Part shown: positions 25,205-36,799 of the stretch, one piece after another
Position numbering within the stretch: the first letter of the stretch is position 1
Layout of the letters: every line of letters begins with the position of its first letter
From: Trema orientale
Taxonomy: Eukaryota; Streptophyta; Magnoliopsida; Rosales; Cannabaceae
NCBI GenBank assembly: GCA_002914845.1
Contig: JXTC01000248.1
Location: 365,943-429,942 of the forward strand
DNA length: 64,000 bases
Reading direction: 5' to 3'
The notes under the pieces: generated by a model
What the model was told of the DNA's origin: nothing
The model's input: only the letters and a program-made list of their open reading frames with translations
Databases searched by the model: none
Position numbers and translations under genes: made by a program

Positions 25205-26340
25205 TACAAAAGGATTACCGGGATTATAGCCCTGAATTATACTCGTCAAATTAGTTTGGCCCATGAACTTTGAACTTAGGTCATGTTTGGTACATTATAT
25301 AAGGATTCTGTATTGTATTAATTAAACACAATACTGTGTTTGGTTATGTCTTTGTATTGTATTATTTAATACGACGTCAAAATTTAATACAATACGTAGA
25401 GTATTATCTAATACAGAATAAAAGGTCTCTATTACACTGTATTACATAATTTTAACTTTAACATAGTACTGTACAATACTCATTCTCCTCGCTTTTTCTA
25501 TTCTTAATTTCTCTCTCGTCTCTTTCTCTCTTACATCACTTTATCCCTTTTAAAAGTGGTATTTCCGAAATAAATTTTTAAAAGTGGTATTTTTCTAAAT
25601 TTATATCTAAAAAGTGATTCTTTCGTAAATAAATTTTTTAAAAGTGGTAATTTTACAAGTGATATTTTCCTAAATATTTTTTAAAAATGGTATTTTTCTA
25701 AGTAAATTTTTTAAAATGATCTTTTTCAAAATTAACTTTTTAATACACCATCTTAATACAAATACAAACTAAACATAGTGTTGTAATAGAATAATACAAT
25801 ACAATACAATCCAATACAACACATCACAATACAATACAATACAATACGGTGCACCAAATATGGCCTTTATATAGTAGATTATCCTAAATTGTATAATTAT
25901 TATTGTAATAGGTCTTATGTCATAAACTGTTAATTTAATGAAAATGAGACAGTTATAGATTACACAATTTAGTAACTATAGCTGCGAACGAGACTCTAAA
26001 TTTTCAACTTATATAATAAAGTACCAAGAATTATGCAATTGTTGTAGCGATAGTCCTTTTTATCACAAATTGTTAATTTTTAATGGATATGAGTCATATG
26101 CAAAGCACACTTATGATGCGAACGAGACTTTAACTTCTAGAATTAAACAATGTCCAATTATGCGCTTTGTAGATGATTCTTTTCTATTATTACAAAAAAA
26201 AAACTAATAATTTGTAATAAATGGTTATTACAGCAATAATTGCATAATTCAGGGTAGTTTACTATGTAAGTTGCAAATTTGAGCGACAAAATTGTACAAT
26301 ATTTATACTCCGGGGGCCATTACTGTAATTAAGCTAGTAC
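25205..26340. repeat. Dispersed repeat (family A), split by a MITE
   Basis: Sequence before 25279 ('ccctgaattatactcgt') and after 25866 ('attacacaatttagtaacta', 'aacgagactctaaa') lines up in order with an uninterrupted copy at about 38740-39250. The two halves are one old element into which the MITE at 25279 inserted. Confidence 0.65.
25279..25865. mobile_element. Tourist-like MITE (~590 bp)
   Basis: The ends form imperfect terminal inverted repeats: GGTCATGTTTGGTACA at the left, and GGCCATATTTGGTGCACC as read inward from the right. TTA flanks the left end and TTA follows at about 25867, compatible with the TTA target of PIF/Harbinger MITEs. Inside are AATAC-rich subterminal runs in opposite orientation at the two ends, and several copies of an 'aaaagtggtatttttctaaa' phrase at 25545-25740. 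No coding capacity. Confidence 0.65.
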
Positions 26341-26384
26341 AAAATGTCTCTTTTGTTTCTCAAACGGTGGATCTATGGGCCTTA

Positions 26385-26675
26385 TAGAAATATGACTAAA
26401 TTTTAGGTCCAATTTAAGTAAATATCATTTTGTCAAATGTTATAGCAAAATGTCCGCTATATATGTTTATATACCAAGTGTAAAATTTTATATACCAAGT
26501 ATAAAAAATTATATACCCAGTACATTTCAGTACAGTAACTGAAATTGATAGATAAACATATCTACCAAGTATAAAAATATATATACTTGGACATTTCGCT
26601 ATAAAATTTAGAAAGTGGATATCTACTTAATCCAATTTAAAATATTGGTCATCTACCTAAATTTCTCTGAATTGT
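26385..26675. repeat. Dispersed repeat (family B), copy 1
   Basis: Contains 'ccaatttaagtaaata', 'ttatataccaagt' phrases and 'tttcgctataaaatttagaa'. The same elements occur, largely in the opposite orientation, in two adjacent copies at 55655-56250. Non-coding. Confidence 0.6.
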
Positions 26676-27510
26676 TATTGCCACTCCTCTGTCCACTCTC
26701 TCACACCTCTTTTCAGTAAATTTTATTATTATTAAAATAATCTTGAGTGAAATTACTTTCTAATACATAAATTATAATTTTTTTAAAAAGACTGTTTACG
26801 GAGTCTCTAGTCTTCCCACTCTTAGTGAAAGATATCATTATCTTCAACCCTAATTCCTCTTTTTTTGAATTATTGTACAAGAGTTTACTGATTAAATTCA
26901 TTCCATTGCAAGACATTAATTTTTTTACAAATCTACCATATTCGACATCTCAAAGGATTATAATACATATATATGTTAATAATATTGAGTAGTTTCCATT
27001 CTCTCTTAGAGGGCGTAAGTAGTAAAAATAAAAAAATAAAAAAAATTAGCACAGTAGAAACATAAGTGAAGAGAATGTATCCTATATATTAACTAAAGCA
27101 TATACGTGTTTCAAAGGATTTATAATTATTTGTATCTAATACATATATATAATAAAAATAATAATGAGCTTTTTTCCCTTCTCTCGTAACTAGTGTAAGC
27201 AAAAAGAGAGAAAAAGAGGGGAAAAAAAAAGGTGGGAAAATGAGAAAAAAAAAGTGTTAGTACCAAGAAAAGAAAAAAAGAAAGAAGGAAGATGAATGGA
27301 TAAGGAATGAGAAAAGCGATGAAGAGTGGGGTGGGAAGAGGTTAGACAAAATTAATTTAAATGATATTTTAAGAAAAATTAGGGGTATAGACTGTATAAA
27401 TTAAAATTTTAATTTTAATTAGAGGTATGGTTTTAGAACTAGTGTGGGAAGAGTAAACAAAGGGGTGTCAATGGAGTCACCCGTCCTCAAATTAGGTTAA
27501 AATAATAGAT
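26676..27510. other. No gene recognised
   Basis: Low-complexity A- and GA-rich stretches around 27000-27350 and no coding signature. Confidence 0.35.
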
Positions 27511-27514
27511 AATT

Positions 27515-27985
27515 GATCATATTAGTCCCTAACCTATGACAAAAGTTTCAATTTGATGCTTATACTTTATTTATTATTTTGTTCCTTAAATCATGAAAAA
27601 GAATTATTTTAGTCCTTTTGTTATTTACTTCATTTTATTTTTTAATAGGCATATATGAGACACATATGCTCTTTTGTTATGCTCATTCATATACATAAGT
27701 ATATGCTAACATTATAAAGAGATTAGTTCACAAATTAAAATAGTTCAAAGGTACTCGATTGAATAAAAAATAGTTATATATTAAATAATAATATATTTTA
27801 AAACTGTCTAAAATATAAGATTTTGCAGCAAGGCAAATGCATCTCACATGCTCTTTTTGTTAAGAATCAAACACAAAATATAATAAAGTTGACTAAAATG
27901 CGATTTTTTTTTTTTAATAATTTAAGGACTCATACAATAAATTTAAAATTTATGGACTAAAATGAGACTTTCCTTAGAACAAATA
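27515..27985. repeat. Dispersed repeat (family C), copy 1
   Basis: The pattern 'attattttagtccttttg', 'cattataaagagattag', 'gactaaaatg' and a closing 'aatgagactttcc' recurs in order at 51045-51530. The outer parts are roughly inverted (GTCC..AAAT near the left, ATTT..GGAC near the right), as in a MITE. Confidence 0.65.
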
Positions 27986-28502
27986 TATTCATTTGTCCTA
28001 AAATTATCATTCTAACAAATTTTAAGGACTTTATTCATTTTTTCATTCCAAAATAAATAAAGTTTCTTCGTTCAAATAGTTTAATTATCCAATAAAATAA
28101 CTTAAATGCAACTTAAATTTACTTTTAGAAATTCTTCAATTTTTTTTTTAATAATACAACTGTTGGATGTTTGGTTATAGTGTTCGAGGAGGTTTGAATG
28201 TTGGAATTAATTATGACTAAGGGTATTAGTTCATTTCAAAACATAATTTTGAACAAATCTAATCTAAGGGATAATTTTGATATGATTTAACAAACTAAAA
28301 GGGATATATTTCATATGAAAAGTATAAAGTATAAACTAGTATTTTGCTAAAATATAAGTAAGATATAAGTATTTTCCTTTTCATTTTTAGCCTTGAATTT
28401 AGGTGTCATGCTCGCTCATCTTTGACTTCTCAATTTCAAAATATCCTATATTTGGCATAGAGCTATATGTTGTTGCCCTTTTTTAAAAAAAAATAACAGT
28501 AA

Positions 28503-28503
<1 letters not shown>

Positions 28504-28548
<45 letters not shown>
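28504..28548. repeat. (AAT)n microsatellite
   Basis: About fifteen uninterrupted AAT/TAA units. Confidence 0.95.
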
Positions 28549-28549
<1 letters not shown>

Positions 28550-29299
28550 ATTAATGATAATAATAAAGTTACAACCAAAAGTAAAACTTTAAAAAAAAAA
28601 AAAACGCGTTTAGAGTAGCAAAATAAGACATTTGAAAATTCATTTAAAAAAAAAAGAGATAATAACAAAGTCTAGGTGCTAAGTTTAAAATAAAATTTTT
28701 GGCATGAATGCCCCTAAATTAATTATGGATTTGTATTTCTAGCCCTAAAAAAATTATTAGCAGTTAGGTCTTTAAATTTCAAAATTTGTAGTAATCAGCT
28801 CTAATTGGCTAACAATTTACTGACGCTACAGTCCATGTGATGATCACATGCCATATTTTAAAAGAGTATTTTCCGTAGAAAAAAGCCATCCCACACGATG
28901 ATCATGTATTTCCTCTAATTTATTGGATAAGATGGAAATAATCAGAGTTTTTTTGGGTCATGCTGGAACAAAAAACCCCATTTGACTCCCCCCTCAAAAA
29001 AAAAAAAAAAAAACATTTGACTTCATTTTCTCTGGAAATTTGCTTTCAACTCTAATCCTTATATAAAATTGTCATCTGTATATCTCTGAATTTCTCCAAA
29101 AATAGGTTTAAGCTTCTCATTCTTTTCAATGGCGTAAATGAAAAAGGGTCACTATAGAGCAAGTCATCAACAGTATGCTTCTATTCCAATGAACAATTCC
29201 TCTGCAGATCTATTATAGAGACTAGTTTCAATGAATTGGAAAAATCCTAGGACCCAAAAAAAGATTATGAGGAGATTGAGCTAAATTTCGGGCTTTCAT

Positions 29300-29640
29300 T
29301 AAGAGTATGTTTGGTAGGAGGGAGAAGTGAAAGGAAGGAGAGGGGTGGGAGGATTATTGGATAAATTTGAAGTATAAAGGTTGTTTGATAGGAGAGAGTT
29401 TAGGAGAGAAGGGATTAGACAAGAGATTTCAAATCTTCAAATTTTTTTTTAGGGATTCAAATCCTCAAATTTAGCCAATTTTTAATCACTTCATTTGAGA
29501 GATTTTAGGAAGGAGACATCCACTTAAGTGGTTGAGTAGTTATTCTAACTATAATCTTCCCCCCTCCTTCCACCTGTCCCTCTTACTACACAATAGAGAG
29601 GATTTTGGTCTTCTCTTATTCCTGTCATACCAAACACAAG
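29300..29640. mobile_element. MITE-like element (family D)
   Basis: The left end 'gtatgtttggtaggagg' and the right end 'cctgtcataccaaacac' are inverted relative to each other around TTTGGTA. The interior has GA-rich runs at the left, CT-rich runs at the right, and no coding capacity. A partial relative with the same 'TTTGATAGGAGGGAG' end lies inverted at 34570-34715, on the other side of the MULE. Confidence 0.55.
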
Positions 29641-29974
29641 AGAAATATCATTAAATATGCCTACAAATGGGCTTATTTACAAAAGAACAAGAGAAAGAAA
29701 AGAATAGTCTCTCTCTCGCTCACTCATTCTCCGGTAGTCCTTATCTTCTTCTTCTCCATTCGCCATTAAAGCTCCTCTGCTCTCTCTCTCACACTCAATC
29801 GACAATTGTGCCCGCAACATAGCAAAGTCGAGATACATTTCGATTCTTTCTCATTTTTTAACACATTGGAATTAAGGATTTTTTTTTTTTGTGTGTAGAT
29901 AATGTATAGAATCTATAACTCAAAATTGATGATTTGAATGCGAAATCAAGACTGAACTGATTAGTGGATTTTAA

Positions 29975-30460
29975 TTCAATCCCATTCGATTACGTTTTCG
30001 ATCTGATTCGAAAGATTTAGATTAATTTCTATGCTTTTTTTATGAATATTCGATGGTTTGTAGTGGCTAAAATTTCGACTATATTCGATAGTATTTCGAT
30101 TAGATTCGATAAATAGGTATTTGAAAAGCCTACAATCAATTTCGATGCTTTTCTATAGTATTTGATTATATTAGGAGGCATGTACAATTTAATTCGATGG
30201 ATTTCGATTTCATTCGATTCGACTTCGATGTCTTGAATATTTTTAGATAATTTGATGTTGTTCGATTGTATTCGATAAGTTTTCGATTCACTTTGTATAA
30301 GAGATAATTCGATCCTATTCGATTGTATTCGACAGTAATTCGATGCATATATTAAATAAGTATAATTCGATTCTATTCGATTGTATTTGACAATAATTCG
30401 ATGTATATGGTAAATGGGTGTAATTCGATTATATTCGATTGTATTCAATATGTAACACAC
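29975..30460 (+). repeat. TTCGAT motif array flanking MULE-1 (left)
   Basis: About twenty copies of TTCGAT, mostly as ATTCGAT with T/A neighbours, occur in under 500 bp and all in one orientation. At 30300-30450 they form a higher-order tandem repeat of about 59 bp (AATTCGAT, TATTCGATTGTATT, GTAATTCGATG). The array creates a spurious 143-codon minus-strand frame. It lies 3' of the minus-strand transposase remnant. Confidence 0.9.
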
Positions 30461-31144
30461 GCTAGTTTAACCATATTGTCCTATATAGCCAAACTATGAA
30501 GTATTATTCTTTCTTAAATATTATCTTTAGTTTTATGAAAAGGTGAGCAAATTTGAACTTTCTAAAACTTTTAGACAAAGCAATTGCGAAGCATTACTTG
30601 CTAAAAGTGACTTTACAAAATGTACAAACAAAACAGATTTTCACCAGTCTATTTTGCCATCAGCAGTAGTATTTACATTATACCAAAATATCTCAACACA
30701 AAAAATATCACCCACAGGTCAAGCTCGTCCACATCTGTATGATCATAGTGATAAAAGGCAAGCTTCTTGCATATTCGGGTAAAACGACAAACACTCCACT
30801 TCTGTTTCTTGCTATTAACCATAAAATGGATAAACTCATAATACTGATTAAGATGTATCTTCATAAATTTCGTAGACATATGCTGTACATAGTGCACTCC
30901 ACATGCATGTACCTATGAACAGCGTATGCCTATGAAAATCAAGGAGACGCATCTAAATCTGTGTCACGAGTTCGTCCATCTTATGGTTCATGGCAAGAAA
31001 CAAAAGTGGAGTGTACGTTACTTTTTCTGAACATACAAGAGTCCCATCATCTGTATATAGAGTTATCAAAGCATATTATAGTGTTACTAGATTTTATTTT
31101 TATTTTTATTGGGTTATTACACGGCCTTTGAGGTAAACGCATTT

Positions 31145-33785
31145 GTAGTTAAGGTGCGGGCATCATGTGTTTACAAGTTGCTCTGTTATATCCTCGTCTT
31201 TCGCATCGAGTGCACCGATGTTGGGTTTTGTTCTTTTCACCTTTCGATGGTCTTCTTTTAGTTTTTGGACGACTTGACTTAGGCTTATATGATGGAGGAT
31301 CGACCCTTCGATGCTTAATGTCATCTGGTAGAACCCAGTCATCTTCTTGTCTCAATGGATATATTGTTTCAGCATATAAGTTCAACCATGCCTCTATCGT
31401 ATAAAACCTAGAATATAAGATGTAGAGGTCTACGTTTCACTCACAGACAGCAGCCAGTGCATGGGCACAAGGCAGACCAGTTAGGTCAAATTCTCTACGC
31501 ATACACATTTTTTTCTATAGATTAACTTCACCGTCCTATTCACCATCTTGTACATAAAACTCGAAACTACTGAGTAGATGAACTATCATTGTTTTGCCTT
31601 TTTCCAGACACCTCTCTCAAATAATTTTCTATGTCAGTTGCTAGAGGACCGTCATATTTCTCTGCCTTTCTCCTTTGTTCCTTGAACTAAGTTTGTAGTG
31701 TGAATCTAATAAACTCTGCTAAATTTATAATATGCTATTTTCATGCCTCCCTGGTTTTACTGTTCATACTTTTAGTATAGTTACTTGTCAGTATATTATA
31801 CCGAATTCTGGGAAAGAATGTCTGACTCTATTTCTCGACACCAATTTCTTCTAAATACTGTGCAATGGCGGGGTCCTTGACATTTATCTTCTGAAAATGA
31901 TGATTGAAATCAGCCATCCGGTAAGATTTTGTTGCCAAGAAATATTCGACAATGATCAGTTTTAAACTTACCCATAATATTCATGCTAATATGATATATG
32001 CATGCTCTATGATGTGCTTCCGGGAACACCGCAGACAAAGTATTCGCAATACTTATATGTCTATCAGATACGAATACTAAATTCTGAATATATCCTTTTG
32101 CTTCACTTAGCTTCAACATAAAATACATCCATGAATCGTTATTCTCTGAATCTACAACAGCAATAGCCACTGGATATAACTGATTGTTGGAATCCAAACC
32201 AATAACACATAACATCATCCCTCCAATCTTGTTCTTAATAAAGGTCTCATCTACACAAAGCAGCAGACGATATGTGGCTCTAAATCCTTTAATGCACACT
32301 CCTAAAGAGAAGAAAAAGTACTTAAAATGCCCTAACTCATCAGTCTCCAAATGAGTAACTGTTCCATGATTCTTCTTCTCTAACGTATACAAAAAAGATG
32401 GCAATCACTGGTATGATGCTTCGGGCATCCCTCTAATGTAAGTAAGGGCATTTTCCCTACACGTCCAAGTTTTAATATAATTCATGTTAATGCCATATTT
32501 AATATAAAAATCTTCTATTATTTGATGAGGCAGATAATTAGGTTTACTATCAGTGTATTTTCTCTTGATGCATTATCCAACAAGCCATGGTGCCGCTTGG
32601 CGGTGCCAATGTACATTTATGGGTGGAGACATAACTACGTATCTCAAACATATCTGACTTCTCTAACTTTCTAGCTCTCAAGTGCCAACAACATTCGTCA
32701 TCTATACAGGTTACATACCATATATCTTTTCCTGACTTTTTTACCTTGAATTTAAAATTTTTTTGCATTGCAAATAAATGCACCTTCGTCTTCAATTCAA
32801 GTTTATTCTCAAATAATTGACCTATTTTTATTGTCCCGGTACTAGCACTAGATGATGAAGGAAAACTTGAGTCAATTGTAGCATTCTCACTTTCCAGCAC
32901 ATCTTCATCACGAAATATTAGACTACTCCATTTTCGCTCATGTTCCAATATTCTGACTTTTCGCACATGACTGCTTGAAGTACCAGGTGTCTTAGTTGCT
33001 TTACTTGCCCCCACTCGTTCTGGTATAACAACTTGTGATTTCTGTTTCCTACATATAATACCACCTTTCTCTCTACGCATCAACTGGAACATAGTTTCAT
33101 AATTGTCATTATAACAAGTATCATCTGACATTGAATGTTTCTCATTAAAGTTCAAGTTTGTCTTTTCATCATAAAAAGCCATTGTCTCTCCTGGATGCAT
33201 GACATCTTCCCCCCCAGTCATTCAACTGCTCATGCATATCACTATAATTATTTGCTATAGCACAAATTATTGGAACACATAGGGGATTTGATCATTATGG
33301 AACTTGACTATTAGTGAGTTCCATTGGATGACATAGACTTGGATCATATAACTGAGCTTTGGTGTGATGATCTTCATCTTCCTCCTTCGTTCTTTCAGGC
33401 ACACATGATTGCATTTGACTGTATCCCTTGGTCACAACATTTGGACGACACTTTTTTATCAGGATTACATACAAAGGTGTACGGTGCTTGATGGAGATGG
33501 AATACTCATCAAGATAAAATTCGACATCAGCATCATTAGTAAGGATTTTCGGTAGAAGCACAACACTATCTATCTTGTAAAAAAACTTGGAGTTCTAAAT
33601 CAAAATAACTTTTCTCAGCTCTAATAATCTCATATAAACGGTCTACAAGACTTGCGTAACTAATATTCTTTGAAATAGCCATGCCCTTACTTTTTTTTTT
33701 TCCCATTAAAAAGCCATCGATCTTTCTCTTCATTATATTTCCAATCTCCATCGTACGTCGTTATGATGTTGACACGTGCGTAATC
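31145..33785 (-). pseudogene. MuDR-type Mutator-like transposase (MULE-1), decayed
   Basis: Read from the right on the minus strand, the pieces are as follows. An N-terminal region (ITTYDGDW.. at ~33760, FLMGKK) and a short domain with VEFYLDEYS (~33520) come first. A MuDR DNA-binding domain (IKIGQLFENKLELK, then WYVTCIDDECCWHLRA) lies at 32640-32840. A MULE core lies at 31910-32404, with LLCVDETFIKNKIGG (first Asp), FVSDRHISIANTLS and HHRACIYHI (CxxH). A SWIM finger lies at about 31440-31510 (REFDLTGLPCAHALAAV). A CCHC knuckle (CTRCERRGYNRATC) lies at about 31150-31215. Frameshifts and stops separate all of them. The whole order of a plant MuDR transposase is therefore present but cannot be translated. 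Motif arrays of TTCGAT lie on both sides in opposite orientations. Confidence 0.85.
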
Positions 33786-33864
33786 TGTAATAGGTAAAAA
33801 GATTGATTTAAGATATAAATAAATCAAAATATGAAGGAAGAAAAATAAAATTCCAAAAAAACTG

Positions 33865-34105
33865 ATCTCTATCGAACTTGTCTCGAATAACATCGAACAA
33901 AATTTTGGACACCAACTCAATGGGCGTATTTCAAAGAAAATGTAAATTTCATCTACATCAAACTACCATCGACAAATATCGAAATTCGATATATATCAAA
34001 TAGTCATCGAAATTTCATCAAAATTCATCGAAATTTTCAGTTTTAAATTTTTTTTCTGCAAAAATTAATCAAATTTCATCGAAAATTTCAATGATCGTCG
34101 CGGGT
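33865..34105 (-). repeat. TTCGAT motif array flanking MULE-1 (right, inverted)
   Basis: Six or more ATCGAA (the complement of TTCGAT) occur among A/T-rich spacers. They lie just upstream of the minus-strand transposase start, with orientation opposite to the left array apart from one TTCGAT. This is sparser and more decayed than the left array. Confidence 0.75.
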
Positions 34106-34569
34106 TTTATCTAAAGCTGGAGTAATTTCTCGAAAAGTGACCTAGATTCAATTTTTTTGATATAAATCAACCTCAAAACACATAAAAATTCATACCTAAA
34201 CTATTTTAAACAATACCCATAATATTGAAACATAAAAATTGCTTATTCATTTGAAGATTCCCTCTTTGTTCTTTGGGTTTACGGTGCACTTTATGGGGAC
34301 GTCTTTTTCTCTTTCTTTTTGATGTCCAGTACCTTTATATGAGTTTCTATAAATACTGATTTAGTTTGTTTTTTCAGAAGAAGACAAAAGGAGAGTTGAG
34401 GATTGAAGATTAAGGAAGCCTAGACGAAGAGAAAGTTAGGAAGAAGAAAAAAGAGTAAGTGAAATTTCTAGATCTGAAGCAAGTTAGTGAAACAAGTCGG
34501 GAGTAATTAAGTTATTTCAAGGAGGTGTAGTCATATTTTTTGAACAATTATTGGGTGAATCATATGCTT

Positions 34570-34715
34570 GTAAATAGCTCTCGTTTGGGGCATATTTAAT
34601 AAAAATTTTCAAACACAATAAGGGAAGATTACTCTCCTTCCTCTCTCACTTCTTTTTCCTAGGTACTATAGGTCTCATTCCTTCCTCTCTTCCCTCCCTC
34701 CTATCAAATATAGTC
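34570..34715. mobile_element. Partial MITE-like element (family D), inverted
   Basis: Ends with 'ccctcctatcaaatatagt', the inverted form of the family D left end at 29305. It is CT-rich inside. It could also be the right terminal repeat of one large element spanning 29.3-34.7 kb. Confidence 0.4.
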
Positions 34716-35404
34716 TAAATGGTCCATTCAAGAACCAAAGAGCCAATAACAAGTTCACATCGAAACACTTCTCTTCGATATTTGACTCACCACCAAAAAC
34801 CTGCCCTGAAGAAGACAATATGTGTCGTCATGTGACACCAATTGCAAGGTGACGTATCTGGCATCGCTTATAAGGACACGTTCTCTAGACAAAGGAGAAG
34901 TGGCTAAGTAGGAAAGAGTTGTAGAAACTGAGCCAAAGCCAATCACAGAGCTTGAAGTTTTCATCCACAATAGTTATGGGTTAGTTTAGGATTTTTCGGG
35001 TAATTTTAGATTTAAACATCATTATTGAAAAATATTAATTTGATAGGTGTTATACAAATGGAGTTGATTGCTACATATTTTGGAATTTAAGGATCTGACT
35101 GCCAAGAAGGATTTTTTTAAGGGTCAGATTGGAAATCCTCGATTAATTTAGGGGCACTCACGCCAAAATCGCTTTAAAATATTTACGATGGGCCAAAATG
35201 ATATTAATCCTACAATCGGGGACGAAAAAGGAAATTAATCCTTTTTCGTTGTATTTATTGAAGAAAAAAAAAATTGGCCCTGCTCCTGAATTCCAATACG
35301 GTCGGCTTTGATAAATAGATCAGAATAATAAAATTAGAAGGAGCTTTAGCCGTCGCTTACTGGGTATTCTTTTCTGCCGTAAATCAAGTCTTCGTGCACC
35401 GGCC

Positions 35405-36001
35405 ATGGCGTTGAACAACGGACTGAGATCCATCGCGAAGCAGCTTATCGCTACCTCCGAATCCACGCTATTGTTAAAGCCAGGTCTAACCCATTCCATT
35501 CTTTCATTACCCACTTGACTGTTTCCTGGATTTCCACTTCTTTCAATCTCTATTCCTGATATTTTTTTTGTTTTGTTTTAATGTTTGTTTATAATCAAAT
35601 TAGGTGGGTTCGATTTTATTCGATGGCTTAAGCCGAATGAGGTGTACTTTGAAATGTTAGGGTTAGGGGAAAAAAAAAAAAAGGGTGTGAAATTAGGGCT
35701 TCTGGGGATTGAAATGAGATGAATAGTTTGCACAAAAATTTTCGGGAAGCAGATATGATCTGGAATTGGAATGTTAAAATTATAGCGTTACAATTATTGG
35801 AAATACTTGGGACAAATAGTTTTGGGCTCGTAATGTTGGAATAAACTCGAGTGGAAAGGTCGGAATTTGTGATGTGAATCGTTGTGAAAAATCGATTTAA
35901 ATTTATGGGAGATAATGCAGAACTAATCAACCATCTAATGTGTTGTCATGTTGATCTCGGACTTAAAAAGTCCTTTTTTTTTTTTTTTTTTTTTTTTTTC
36001 A

Positions 36002-36041
<40 letters not shown>

Positions 36042-36798
36042 TCAACTTTGTTTGGTATATGATTTGTGTATACTTGTTTGTTCGTTAGTATTAGTTGGTT
36101 GGCATCGAAAGCTTCATTAAGGATGTTGCTGGGCAGTTTGGAGAGTAGCTTCTTTCATTTGTTTTGGGTTTTATTGTATGGTTGGAAATCAATCACAATT
36201 ATATTAAACCGCACGAAGAGTGAAGTGAAGCGTGCTCTATTGAAGCTAACTCCTTAAGAATGCTCTACATGTTGATGATAAATGCGTATGAATTCCGTCG
36301 TTGGTGTCCTTTTTTCATCTTTTAAATGTTTCTTTTCGGTAATACTATTTGTTTACTTCAGTTTTGCCTTTTGCTAATATGTAGTTGCTTCTTAAGAAAT
36401 TAGAACTAGGCATTAAAGGGAAATCCAAAGATTGCTTGAGACAAGAACTGTATTAACCACTCTCCAAAGATTGTGTATGTCATAATTTTTTCTCGAATTT
36501 TTTCTCTTCCACAAACACTAGCATGCATGGACTCACCACAATAGGTGGTTGTTTTTGTCTTCGGACAGGGACTAGAGGTCTTCACTCAACTGGAGTGAAA
36601 AGAATGGGAGGAGGACATGGGCATGGGCATGGCGATGATTATGAATACTACCTTCATGCAAAGCACATGTACAACTTGGACAGGATGAAGTATCAGAAAG
36701 TGAAGATTCCTCTTGCTGTCTTCACCGCCTTTAGCATTGGTGTCCTTGTTCCTGTGTATGCAGTCATTTTCCAGCAAAAGAAGACTGCCTCTGCTTAG
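35405..36798 (+). CDS. COX7C: Cytochrome c oxidase subunit 7C-like, mitochondrial
   Basis: A small nuclear-encoded subunit of respiratory complex IV in the inner mitochondrial membrane. Two exons, 35405-35483 and 36569-36798, join in phase (AAGCCAG|GTCT..ACAG|GGACT) to 102 aa. The N-terminus MALNNGLRSIAKQL is a mitochondrial presequence. Next come LHSTGVKRM, a His/Gly-rich stretch (GGGHGHGHGDD), and the strongly conserved YYLHAKHMYNLDRMKY. One membrane segment (about residues 73-94, IPLAVFTAFSIGVLVPVYAVIF) and a short basic tail end the protein. From memory it matches the Arabidopsis protein At1g72020, once called 'TonB-dependent heme receptor A' and later assigned as plant COX7c. The older name should not be used. 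The first intron carries two long T runs. In Arabidopsis its near neighbour is the dNK gene, also present here at 52.2 kb. Confidence 0.85.
35971..36040. repeat. Two poly(T) tracts in the COX7C intron
   Basis: Two T runs of about 30 bp or more are separated by 'caag'. They may be the tail traces of a retroposed sequence or slippage products; the lengths may be unreliable because of sequencing. Confidence 0.85.
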
Positions 36799-36799
36799 C

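Noticed and set aside
30029-30460. 143-codon minus-strand open frame
   Set aside because: It is made of the TTCGAT array read backwards (repeating RIQSN/YNRI-like residues). It has no complexity of its own and is best explained by the array.
29300-34715. One large MULE with the GGAGGGAG-type ends as its terminal inverted repeats
   Set aside because: The left end has its own nearby inverted partner at about 29620, so two copies of a MITE family on either side of the MULE is the simpler reading. The large-element view is kept as an alternative only.
36003-36040. Coding frame through the poly(T) tract after 35884
   Set aside because: The frame is a run of Phe codons created by the T tract inside the COX7C intron.
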